Source of the DNA: an uncultured Haloferula sp.
GTDB lineage: Bacteria > Verrucomicrobiota > Verrucomicrobiae > Verrucomicrobiales > Akkermansiaceae
Assembly: GCA_946885645.1 (NCBI GenBank)
Contig: CAMPGU010000010.1
Span: forward strand, 1-37,043
Direction: 5' to 3'
Length of the DNA: 37,043 nt
Below, piece after piece: positions 16,571-24,262 of the stretch; positions within the stretch are counted from its first letter, which is position 1, and every line of letters starts with the position of its first letter. Made by a program: the position numbers and the translations under genes. Under the pieces are notes generated by a model. It was not told where the DNA came from and did no database searches. It saw nothing but the letters and a program-made list of their open reading frames with translations.

Positions 16571-19500
16571 AACCCCTCTGCCAGCCGTTTTTCCGACACC
16601 TTCATCTCCGTGCCGATATCCGGGGCGAAAAGCGACAGGCGGTAATCCTCCAGCAGCCACCCGTAATCCCATAGGGCCGGGTCCTCCGGCCGGGCGGTCC
16701 AGGCAATGAACCACGGCTGCCAATATTTCCGCACCCGCTCCATTTTCTCCAGATCCTTCACCAGCGGCAGGCTGGAAATCCGCCCGATGCGGGACCGGAT
16801 GCCGCGCAGGTAACGGTCGTGGCCCTTCATCCGCGCGAAACCGGCCTTCCAGAGGAACCGCGGGCGCAAGAGCCAAGAGAGTTCCTCCTCCAGATCCGCA
16901 GCCACTTGGGAAAGATGGCGGTCCTTGGAATTCCCGTGAATCCATTCCCTCACCGGTCCGATGGCCTCGAACGAGGCATCGAGTGACTTGGAAATGGCCG
17001 CGGCCGCCTCGAACCACCGTCCTTTCGCGTCTTTCGCCTTCGCGGCAAAATCCTGCGGGGTCGAGATCCGCCGGCTGCCCAAGGCCCCCTCCCCTGCCAG
17101 CGCGATCAGATCGTCCATCGTGGTTCCGAGGCGCGGGAGCTCGACCTTCGCCATCAGACCCAAAGGATACTTCTTCCGCAGGTACGACACCTGATCCGGC
17201 TGGGCGAGGAGGAGAAGACGGACTTGACCCGCCCGATGGGCCTCGCCCGCTTCCGCCGCGCGTGAGAAGGCTTTCACGCCCACGGACGCGCCTTCATCGA
17301 CCAGCGCGGGATAGGCCGGACCGGCGGGTGTTTCGACCTGCTCGGGAACCTCGCCCTCGGTCCACACCTTCATCCCGGTGCGCTCCCATTCGGCATTTGC
17401 GGCCGCTTCGAAGCGCTCCGTCACGACCTTGCCGAGCTTGGCCCGGAGTGCTTTCGCATCCCTGCCGAAGGCCAGTTCCCGCTCCTCGTCGTCACAGATC
17501 CAGATCTTCGTCACCAGTTCCTCGGGCAGGCGCTCGAGATCGAAATCGCGAGGGGTCACCTCGAAGCCGGAAAACTTCGTCAAATACTGCGCCAACCGCA
17601 GCTCCAGCGGGCCGTCCGGCTCGCGATCCCGCCATTCGTCCGCGAATCCGCGCGCGGCACCGGCGACCGGCTGGCATTCGCGGCGGAGGTCCTTGGGCAG
17701 CGAGCGGATGAGCCATTCCACCCGCCAGGCCATGTCCCCGGGCACACCCCAGCCCGGAAGCCAGTCCGGCAAGCGTGGCAGTTGGTCGATGTGGACGCCG
17801 AGCGTCACGCCATCATCCCGCTCACCCGGGGCGAACCGGTAATAGAGCGCGTAATCCTCCCCGGCGTGATGGAGCCAATCCGGATAGCCGTCCAGATCGA
17901 GGGAATCCAGATCCTCCAGCACGACGTCGGAAAGAGTCGCCATCAGGCCGCCCTCGTGCTTCGCCTGCCAATCATGGAAGGCCTTCGTGGTATGAATGTC
18001 CGCGGGCAAGCGGCTCTCGAAGAAATCCAGCACGGCTTCCTCGCTCCACAGGCCGCCCGGACGCCTCAGCTTGTGCTCGATTCCCTCGATCTCCTCTTTC
18101 AGCGCGGCGAGCCGCTCGACCGGGCGCAGCTTGCCTTTGATGCGGTTCTGGAGGAGCCCTTCGCGGACGAAGATCCGCCGTGCCCCGGCGGGATCGATTC
18201 GCCCGAAATGCACGCGGCGTCCGGCGATGATGGGAAGCCCCCCGCACGTGACCGTCTCCTTCGCATAGACCGCGCCGTGCTGCTCGTCCCAATGGCCCTC
18301 GCCATAGCGGCTGGTGCAGAGATGCGGCGCGACTTTCTCCACCCAGGCGGGATCAATCCGGGCGATGCGCCGGGCCCAAAGACGGGTGGTATCCACCAGT
18401 TCCATCGCCATCACCCAATCCCAGCGCTTGCCGCCGAAGAGGCCCGAGCCGGGAAAGACCGCGAAGTGTCCGCCGGAGGCGCTACGATAGGCCCTCTCCT
18501 CCCGGTCCCACAGCCCGAACTGCCGGGGCACGCCGGAGAGCAAGGCGCGGTGGATGACCTCGTAGGGCGCGGCCTTTTCCACCGTGGCGGCCAGCGGCTT
18601 CATTTGCCAGCGCAGCTCGCGCTCGATGAGTTCCTTCAGCTCGTCATGGACGTTTGCCCACTCCTGCACCCGCCGGTAGTTGAGGAAAGCCTCGCCGCAG
18701 TACTTGCGGAGCTGGTTCCGCTTCCAGCCCCTCCCCTCGCGGAAGCGCTGGACGTCCAGCCACAGCCGGAGCATCCCGCGGAAATCCGAATCGGCGTCTT
18801 TCCAGCGGGCATGCGCGGCATCCGCTTCCTTGGTCTTTTCCGAGGGGCGCTCGCGCGGATCATTCGACTCCAAGCCGGAAACGATCGGCAGGATCTCCGC
18901 CAGGCAACGCTCGTCATGCGCTTCCAGGAGCATCCTTGCCAGCCGGGGATCCACGGGCATGCTCGCCATGATGCGCCCGCCGCCGGTAAGTTGTTTTTCC
19001 CTATCCAGCGCGCCTACCTCCCTCAGGGTGCGATATCCTTCCGAAATGGCTTTCGGCGACGGCGGATCGAGGAAGGGGAACTCCTCGATATCGGGCAAGC
19101 CAAGCGACTTCATCCGCAGGATCACGCCGGCCAGGGAGCTGCGGCGGATTTCCGGGTCGGTGAATTCCGGGCGCTCCTGGAGGTCTTCCTCCGAGTAGAG
19201 ACGCACGCACACTCCCTCCCGCAGACGACCGCAGCGGCCCTTGCGCTGCCGGGCGCTGGCCTGGGAGACCGCCTCGATCTGCAAGCGCTGCACGCCACGC
19301 CCGGGGCTCCAGCGGCTGACGCGGGCCAGGCCGCTATCGACGACGCTGACGATGCCGGGGATGGTCAGCGAAGTCTCCGCGACATTCGTGGCGAGAATGA
19401 TGCGGCGCTTTGAGCCGGGCGAGAAAATGCGCTGCTGGTCCGAGAGACCCAGCCGGGCGAAGAGCGGGAGAATCTCGGTATGCCGGTAGTTCCGGCCGTC

Positions 19501-20229
19501 CAGCGCGTCGGCACAATCGCGGATCTCGCGTTCCCCCGGCAGGAACACGAGCACATCGCCCGTGGGATCGACATCGGTGAGCCAATCGACCGCCCGCGGC
19601 ACTTGGCGTGATAGCTCTTCATCGTCCTCGGCGGGCAGGAAAAACTCCTCCACCGGGAAGGTGCGGCCCTCCGCCTGGATCACCGGCGCGCCATTGTAGA
19701 AGGCGGCAAAGGCACCCGCATCGAGGGTGGCGGAAGAGATCACCAGCTTCAGATCTTTCCGGCGCTCGAGGAGACGCTTCAGGTACCCGAGCAGGAAATC
19801 GATATTCAGCGAGCGTTCGTGCGCTTCATCGAGGATGAGGGCGTCGTACTGCCTCAAGTCCGGGTCACCCTGCGTCTCCGCGAGCAGGATGCCGTCGGTC
19901 ATGAATTTGATCCGCGTGTCCTTCGACGTCTTGTCCTCGAAGCGCACCTGATAGCCGACGAAGCTCCCGAGCGGCGTTTTCAGCTCTTCGGCCACGCGAC
20001 GCGCAACGCTTGCCGCGGCGATCCGCCGGGGCTGGGTGCAGCCGATCTTGCGCGTGCTGCCCGAGAGCGCCTCGGCGACCATCTTCGGGAGCTGGGTGGT
20101 CTTTCCGGAGCCTGTCTCGCTGACCACGACCGTCACCGGATTTTCCCGGATCGCGGCCACGATCTCCCGTCGCATGCCCACGACGGGCAGGCCTTCCGGG
20201 TAGTTCAGCGGCGGCAGCGCGTCCGTCAT
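16567..20229 (-). CDS. hrpA: ATP-dependent RNA helicase HrpA (DEAH box)
   Basis: The protein is 1,220 residues from ATG 20229. The helicase core has SETGSGKTT (37-45, Lys43), TQPRRIAAASVA, DEAH in LILDEAHERS, SAT in ISSATLD, and ATNVAETSLTIPG, followed by QRKGRCGR (motif VI). After the winged-helix/HA2 and OB regions comes the long C-terminal DUF3418 typical of bacterial HrpA. HrpA is a DExH helicase acting on RNA and implicated in resolving ribosome collisions in E. coli. An upstream in-frame ATG at 20292 would overlap the nucleotidyltransferase and adds a non-conserved leader, so 20229 is chosen. Confidence 0.93.
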   Translation of the reverse strand: MTDALPPLNYPEGLPVVGMRREIVAAIRENPVTVVVSETGSGKTTQLPKMVAEALSGSTRKIGCTQPRRIAAASVARRVAEELKTPLGSFVGYQVRFEDKTSKDTRIKFMTDGILLAETQGDPDLRQYDALILDEAHERSLNIDFLLGYLKRLLERRKDLKLVISSATLDAGAFAAFYNGAPVIQAEGRTFPVEEFFLPAEDDEELSRQVPRAVDWLTDVDPTGDVLVFLPGEREIRDCADALDGRNYRHTEILPLFARLGLSDQQRIFSPGSKRRIILATNVAETSLTIPGIVSVVDSGLARVSRWSPGRGVQRLQIEAVSQASARQRKGRCGRLREGVCVRLYSEEDLQERPEFTDPEIRRSSLAGVILRMKSLGLPDIEEFPFLDPPSPKAISEGYRTLREVGALDREKQLTGGGRIMASMPVDPRLARMLLEAHDERCLAEILPIVSGLESNDPRERPSEKTKEADAAHARWKDADSDFRGMLRLWLDVQRFREGRGWKRNQLRKYCGEAFLNYRRVQEWANVHDELKELIERELRWQMKPLAATVEKAAPYEVIHRALLSGVPRQFGLWDREERAYRSASGGHFAVFPGSGLFGGKRWDWVMAMELVDTTRLWARRIARIDPAWVEKVAPHLCTSRYGEGHWDEQHGAVYAKETVTCGGLPIIAGRRVHFGRIDPAGARRIFVREGLLQNRIKGKLRPVERLAALKEEIEGIEHKLRRPGGLWSEEAVLDFFESRLPADIHTTKAFHDWQAKHEGGLMATLSDVVLEDLDSLDLDGYPDWLHHAGEDYALYYRFAPGERDDGVTLGVHIDQLPRLPDWLPGWGVPGDMAWRVEWLIRSLPKDLRRECQPVAGAARGFADEWRDREPDGPLELRLAQYLTKFSGFEVTPRDFDLERLPEELVTKIWICDDEERELAFGRDAKALRAKLGKVVTERFEAAANAEWERTGMKVWTEGEVPEQVETPAGPAYPALVDEGASVGVKAFSRAAEAGEAHRAGQVRLLLLAQPDQVSYLRKKYPLGLMAKVELPRLGTTMDDLIALAGEGALGSRRISTPQDFAAKAKDAKGRWFEAAAAISKSLDASFEAIGPVREWIHGNSKDRHLSQVAADLEEELSWLLRPRFLWKAGFARMKGHDRYLRGIRSRIGRISSLPLVKDLEKMERVRKYWQPWFIAWTARPEDPALWDYGWLLEDYRLSLFAPDIGTEMKVSEKRLAEGF

Positions 20230-20263
20230 GGCGCGCGGGGAATAGCCCGGCACGAGAGACGGC

Positions 20264-20722
20264 TCAAGCATCCTTCCGCAGCCTAGCGACATCCGCCAGG
20301 TCCTGGGGCCGCCCGGCCGCCAGTTTGTTTTCCATCAACGCAGTCTTGCCGATCAGAGGGATTCTCAGGCCACCGAAGTCCGCCTCACTCCGCGTTGCCC
20401 AAGCGCGCTCCCATGTCACTCCGCTAATCCCAGTCAGCAAATCGATGCGATTGGGCGCGCGCCCCAACTGAATCACCTGATCGGGTTGGGTGAAATCCTC
20501 GGGGAGTATCCCGAGGTCGCCGAAACCAAACTCCCTCAGGACTTCCGTCAATTTTTCCGCATTTCGCGGAGACGCCACCACCAGAAAATCTATGTCTTCT
20601 GTGAATCGAGGTGCTCCATGGAAAGCCAGCGCGTAGCCGCCTACCAGAAGGAACTCAACTTCCCTGGAGATCAATAACCCGACAAATTCGTGGATATCCT
20701 TCTGAAGCTTCATCATCCGCAT
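20264..20722 (-). CDS. Nucleotidyltransferase-fold protein (MNT/DUF6036-like)
   Basis: The protein is 152 residues; an ATG three codons in (20713) is also possible. The nucleotidyltransferase signature is clear: Gly28-Gly29 in LLVGGYALAFHG, then Asp43 and Asp45 in FTEDIDFLV. This small single-domain class includes antitoxins of HEPN/MNT pairs and AbiEii-like toxins. No HEPN partner follows; the next gene is hrpA. No good ribosome-binding site precedes either ATG, and the start lies inside a small ORF that overlaps it by 68 bases, so translation may depend on coupling. Function beyond a nucleotidyltransferase fold is not assigned. Confidence 0.8.
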   Translation of the reverse strand: MRMMKLQKDIHEFVGLLISREVEFLLVGGYALAFHGAPRFTEDIDFLVVASPRNAEKLTEVLREFGFGDLGILPEDFTQPDQVIQLGRAPNRIDLLTGISGVTWERAWATRSEADFGGLRIPLIGKTALMENKLAAGRPQDLADVARLRKDA

Positions 20723-20840
20723 AAAAAAGACGGCCCCGTCGCAGGATCTCTTCGAACACCTCCAAAGCGCCCCGGGGATCTTCGATCAACGCAGGCACGC
20801 CCTCCGTCGCCAGCGCCCGTTTGATCACGACCTTCTCCAC
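20655..20840 (-). CDS. Small ORF overlapping the nucleotidyltransferase start, uncertain
   Basis: The ORF gives 61 residues. The first 40 or so (…GALEVFEEILRRGRLF) look like a plausible small helical protein, while the tail, where it overlaps the nucleotidyltransferase in another frame, looks like chance sequence. A run of six T on the coding strand (at about 20728-20733) sits where the two frames meet. A +1 slip there would join about 41 residues of this ORF to the nucleotidyltransferase. It could be a short partner protein, the real N-terminus of that gene, or no gene. Confidence 0.4.
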   Translation of the reverse strand: MEKVVIKRALATEGVPALIEDPRGALEVFEEILRRGRLFYADDEASEGYPRICRVIDLQGS

Positions 20841-21028
20841 TTCGAAAGCCTACCATCCCCGCTCCGACTGTCGAGTATCGCCTCGGCTTCGGGAGGACGA
20901 TTCGCCTTCTCCCGGGAAAAACGAAGGGATCGAAGAATGAAACTGCAAAGTAAATGCGGGGAATCTCCCCCTCTCAGGCTCCCGCCCGCATAACTTCCGT
21001 TATTTTCAACATTTTTGCTTCAAGCAGC

Positions 21029-21056
21029 TCGACAAGCGCAGCCCGTTTGATACAAC
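21029..21056 (+). promoter_or_regulatory. Candidate promoter of the Cas2/SinR-like ORF
   Basis: TCGACA (21029-21034) and TACAAC (21051-21056) are separated by 16 bases and match the sigma-70 consensus at 5 and 4 positions. The ATG follows 5 bases after the -10-like box, so the message would be nearly leaderless. This is a pattern match only. Confidence 0.35.
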
Positions 21057-21061
21057 AGGGT

Positions 21062-21466
21062 ATGCATATTGTATTTTCCTTCGATCTTACAGATGCGGAC
21101 TCGGAGAAAAACCGCGGGGTCTTCGAGCTCTACCTCCGGGCACTGGGGTTCATGCGCGTCAGTTCCGTCTCCACGCTGTGGAAAATGGCCGGTAGTCCCC
21201 TCGCGCTCGGCCAGATCCGCGACATGATCGTGGATCACGCCCGCTCCGCCAAAGTGAGGCTCGGTGGCATCGTATTGAGCCGGGGCTCGGAATTCATCGA
21301 AGAAAATCATCCCACTACGACAGCCTTGGACCGCCTTCTCGCTTTGGGGATCTGTCCCGCGGGCGGGCTGACGCGACCTGCTTCTCCTTCCTGGTCGAGC
21401 CTGCTGGCGGTTCCGCCGCCGCACTCGAAGCCTCTCGGCATTCTCCCCCAAGAGGTTGCCGGTTAA
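21062..21466 (+). CDS. Small protein with Cas2/SinR-like N-terminal region, uncertain
   Basis: The protein is 134 residues from ATG 21062; the frame extends to 20954, but that part is AT-rich and unlike protein. Residues 1-95 begin MHIVFSFDLTDADSEKNRGV, a beta-strand ending in FDL with an acidic residue, then a helix and VSTLWK, the pattern of small ferredoxin-fold proteins such as Cas2, SinR and VapD. The last 35 residues are Pro/Ser-rich and probably disordered. No CRISPR array or cas1 is visible in the window, so a Cas role is not claimed. Local GC near 47 percent is well below its surroundings. The assignment is by eye and weak. Confidence 0.5.
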   Translation: MHIVFSFDLTDADSEKNRGVFELYLRALGFMRVSSVSTLWKMAGSPLALGQIRDMIVDHARSAKVRLGGIVLSRGSEFIEENHPTTTALDRLLALGICPAGGLTRPASPSWSSLLAVPPPHSKPLGILPQEVAG

Positions 21467-21547
21467 TTAGATCGGGCGTCTTGCGGAGAGGGAATCCCGT
21501 CCCGCTTTTTCCTTCCGCCGCCCCCTGCCATCGCGTGAGATCGGGCC

Positions 21548-24262
21548 ATGCCGGAGCGCGTGTTTTTGGGTTGGGACCGGCCTTTTCTCGGACCGCTGGT
21601 CGAGTGGCTACTGGCACGCCAGCCGGACCTGCCGGGGATGCTGCTGGTGGTGCCCACCGCCCAAGGCGGCCGCCGCTTGCGTGAAGCCTTGGCGGAGACC
21701 GCCGGAGCGGTCCTCGCCCCCAAGGTGGTGACACCGGGCTATTTCCTCCGCACGGAAGGAGCCGCGCCCGAGGCCGTGGAGCATCTGGCGTGGGTCGAGA
21801 CGCTCGAAAACATCGCGGACTGGGAAAGCTTCGAGGCCGCCTTCCCCCTTCCGCCGGGCGAAGGAGAAGCGCCGGGATGGGCGCTCGGCTTGGCCCGCTC
21901 TCTCGCCGGACTGCGCACCAGCTTGCAAGAAAACGCACTGACGCTGGGCGAAGCGGCACGCCGGCTCTCCCGCACGGTGGAAGCGGAGCGCTGGCAGGCG
22001 CTGGCCGGCTTGGAAAAACGGGTCGAGCGCACGCTCTCGCAGTGGGGTCTCTCCAGCCGCAGCTCCTTGCTCGCCCGCAAGCGGCCCGAGGCCTTTCCCG
22101 GGATTCATAGCATTGTCCTGGCAGGAGTGGCGGACCTGCCACCTGCCGCGGCGCGCCTGATCGGGGAATCTCCTTTGAAGACCATCGCGCTGGTGGGTGC
22201 GCCGGAGACCGAAAGCGACCATTTCGATGCGCTGGGACGTCCCGGGCAGGAGCACTGGTTCCACCGGGCGATCCCGTGGCCGTCCGGGGACGGTGGCGGT
22301 ATCTCTCTCACCGCAAATCCCCGCCAACAGGCGTCGGAGGCGCTTCTTCAGGTGGCCGCGACCGGAACGACGCCGGAGCATCTGGCGCTCGGGTCAGCAG
22401 ACGAGGAAACCGCGGGGGAACTGGTCCGGAGTTTCGGCCGCGCGGGCTGGCCGCTCTACGATCCCTCCCATGTTCCGCCCTCCCCCCTGTCCACGTGGTT
22501 AGGAGCGTGGCGGAACTACCTCGCCAATCCCGGCACCCCGGCGGCAATCGATTTGCTCGGCTGCTCCCGCAGCGACGCTCTTGTCCGGGGCAAACGCGCA
22601 CAACGCGCGGAAGCGCTCTCCATGGCCCGGGACAGGTTCCTCGCACGCGATGCCGCCGATCTGGCAAACGCGGAGGCCCTCAGCACCCGGGAGACCGAGC
22701 AATCGCAGCTAGCCCTGGCGAGGGAAACCCTGGCCGGACTGGACCGCATCCGCGGGGCCTTTCTGCGGGACGGATTTCATCGGGGTATGAACCGCATCAT
22801 GGAGACGATCGATCCCTTGGGGATGGAAAGCGGGGAAATCCTCGCATGGGTGGAGGCGACGGCCCCGCTCCGCGAAAAGGTCGCACGCGACACCGGGTTC
22901 TGGCTCGATCTGCTGCGGGCTACCTTGCCGGAGGCGGTCGCCCTGCCCCCGGAAGACAGGGTGCTGGACGTGCAGGGCTGGCTGGAGCTTTTCCACGAGC
23001 CGGGCAGCCATCTGGTGATCTGCGGGATGAACGAAGGCAAGGTACCGGGCAAGGCGAGCAGCGATGCCTGGCTGCCGGAGAATACCCGCCGGACGCTGGA
23101 GCTTTCGCACGACGCCAGCCGCGCTGCGCGGGACGCCTACCTGCTCACCGCGATGCTGGAAGCCCGCAGGCGATCCGGCCGGGTGGATCTCCTGCTGGCA
23201 AAATCCGGTGCCGGCGGCGAGACGCTGCTGCCTTCGAGGCTCCTGCTCGCCTGCACCGGGGCGGAACTCCCGGAGAGAGTCGCGCTGCTCTTCCGGGAGA
23301 TCGAGCCCCCCGAGTCGTCGATTGCCTGGACCCATGACGAGGCCTGGAAATGGCGGCCGACGGCGATCGAGAAGGAAGCGCGGATCAGCGTCACCGCCTT
23401 CTCCGACTATCTGGCGTGCCCTTTCCGCTTCTACCTGAAGCACGTGGTCGGAATGTCGGAGCCCGAACCGGAGCGGATCGAATGGAACGCCCGCGACTTC
23501 GGCAATGTCGTGCATATCGTGCTGGAACGCTGGGCGCTCGACCCCGAGGCCAGCGATTTCTCGAAGACCGAGGCCATCGAGGCATGGGTACACGGGGAGT
23601 TGGACCGGGTGATCGCCGAACGTTTCGGGAGAAGGATTCCCCTGGCGGTTCGGATCCAGCGGGAATCCATGCGGCAGAGGCTTTCGTGGTTCGCACGGGT
23701 GCAGGCGACCGAGCGGGCGGGCGGCTGGCGGATCGAGGAGGTCGAGAAGCGTTTCGAGGTGGAAATCGGCGGAGTCACGATTGTCGGCCGGGTGGACCGC
23801 ATCGAGCGCCACGAGGACGGCCGGCGGCGGGTGCTCGACTATAAGACGGGCAACGTGGGCGCGGGTGTCGAAGGCTCGCACCGCAGCGGCGTAGTCGCCG
23901 GCACGCGATTTCCCGCTCATCTCGAGGGCGTCCCCGCGATCCTCTGCACCTCTGCGGATGGAAAAACGAAGCGCTGGAGGAATCTGCAGGTGCCGCTCTA
24001 CTCGGCGGCATTGGCGGATGTCGCTGAGCTAGGCTACTTCTCCCTCGGGACCACCGAAGCGGATGTGAAGCTTTCGCTCTGGGAGAGCTTTTCCCGCTGC
24101 GACCGCGATTCCGCGATGGCTTGCGCGGAGTGGGTGATCGGGAAAGTCCGCGACCGGGTTTTCTGGCCTCCTGCGGAGAAAGCCGACTTCGACGACTACG
24201 CGGTGCTCTCCCTCGGGCGTGCGCTTGGCGAAGCCATCCGATGGAATGGAGGGGCGGCATGA
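21548..24262 (+). CDS. addB: AddB-like subunit, PD-(D/E)XK nuclease of the AddAB complex
   Basis: The protein is 904 residues. The N-terminal two-thirds is a degenerate superfamily-1 helicase fold without a usable Walker A. The C-terminal third is a RecB-family nuclease: ISVTAFSDYLACPFRFYLKH opens it, and GRVDRIE followed by VLDYKTGN (Asp764, Lys766) forms the catalytic core. Only one Cys appears near the position where classical AddB uses four cysteines for an iron-sulphur cluster, so that cluster is probably absent. AddAB processes double-strand ends for recombination. The stop overlaps the addA start as ATGA (24259-24262). Confidence 0.88.
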   Translation: MPERVFLGWDRPFLGPLVEWLLARQPDLPGMLLVVPTAQGGRRLREALAETAGAVLAPKVVTPGYFLRTEGAAPEAVEHLAWVETLENIADWESFEAAFPLPPGEGEAPGWALGLARSLAGLRTSLQENALTLGEAARRLSRTVEAERWQALAGLEKRVERTLSQWGLSSRSSLLARKRPEAFPGIHSIVLAGVADLPPAAARLIGESPLKTIALVGAPETESDHFDALGRPGQEHWFHRAIPWPSGDGGGISLTANPRQQASEALLQVAATGTTPEHLALGSADEETAGELVRSFGRAGWPLYDPSHVPPSPLSTWLGAWRNYLANPGTPAAIDLLGCSRSDALVRGKRAQRAEALSMARDRFLARDAADLANAEALSTRETEQSQLALARETLAGLDRIRGAFLRDGFHRGMNRIMETIDPLGMESGEILAWVEATAPLREKVARDTGFWLDLLRATLPEAVALPPEDRVLDVQGWLELFHEPGSHLVICGMNEGKVPGKASSDAWLPENTRRTLELSHDASRAARDAYLLTAMLEARRRSGRVDLLLAKSGAGGETLLPSRLLLACTGAELPERVALLFREIEPPESSIAWTHDEAWKWRPTAIEKEARISVTAFSDYLACPFRFYLKHVVGMSEPEPERIEWNARDFGNVVHIVLERWALDPEASDFSKTEAIEAWVHGELDRVIAERFGRRIPLAVRIQRESMRQRLSWFARVQATERAGGWRIEEVEKRFEVEIGGVTIVGRVDRIERHEDGRRRVLDYKTGNVGAGVEGSHRSGVVAGTRFPAHLEGVPAILCTSADGKTKRWRNLQVPLYSAALADVAELGYFSLGTTEADVKLSLWESFSRCDRDSAMACAEWVIGKVRDRVFWPPAEKADFDDYAVLSLGRALGEAIRWNGGAA

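Noticed and set aside
17782..19413. 543-residue plus-strand open frame opposite hrpA
   Set aside because: It lies wholly within the helicase gene on the other strand and has no family features; a codon-bias shadow.
20840..21061. Possible CRISPR leader or repeat next to the Cas2-like ORF
   Set aside because: Only isolated short inverted repeats (for example ATGCGGG at 20954 and CCCGCAT at 20985) are present; no regularly spaced direct repeats.
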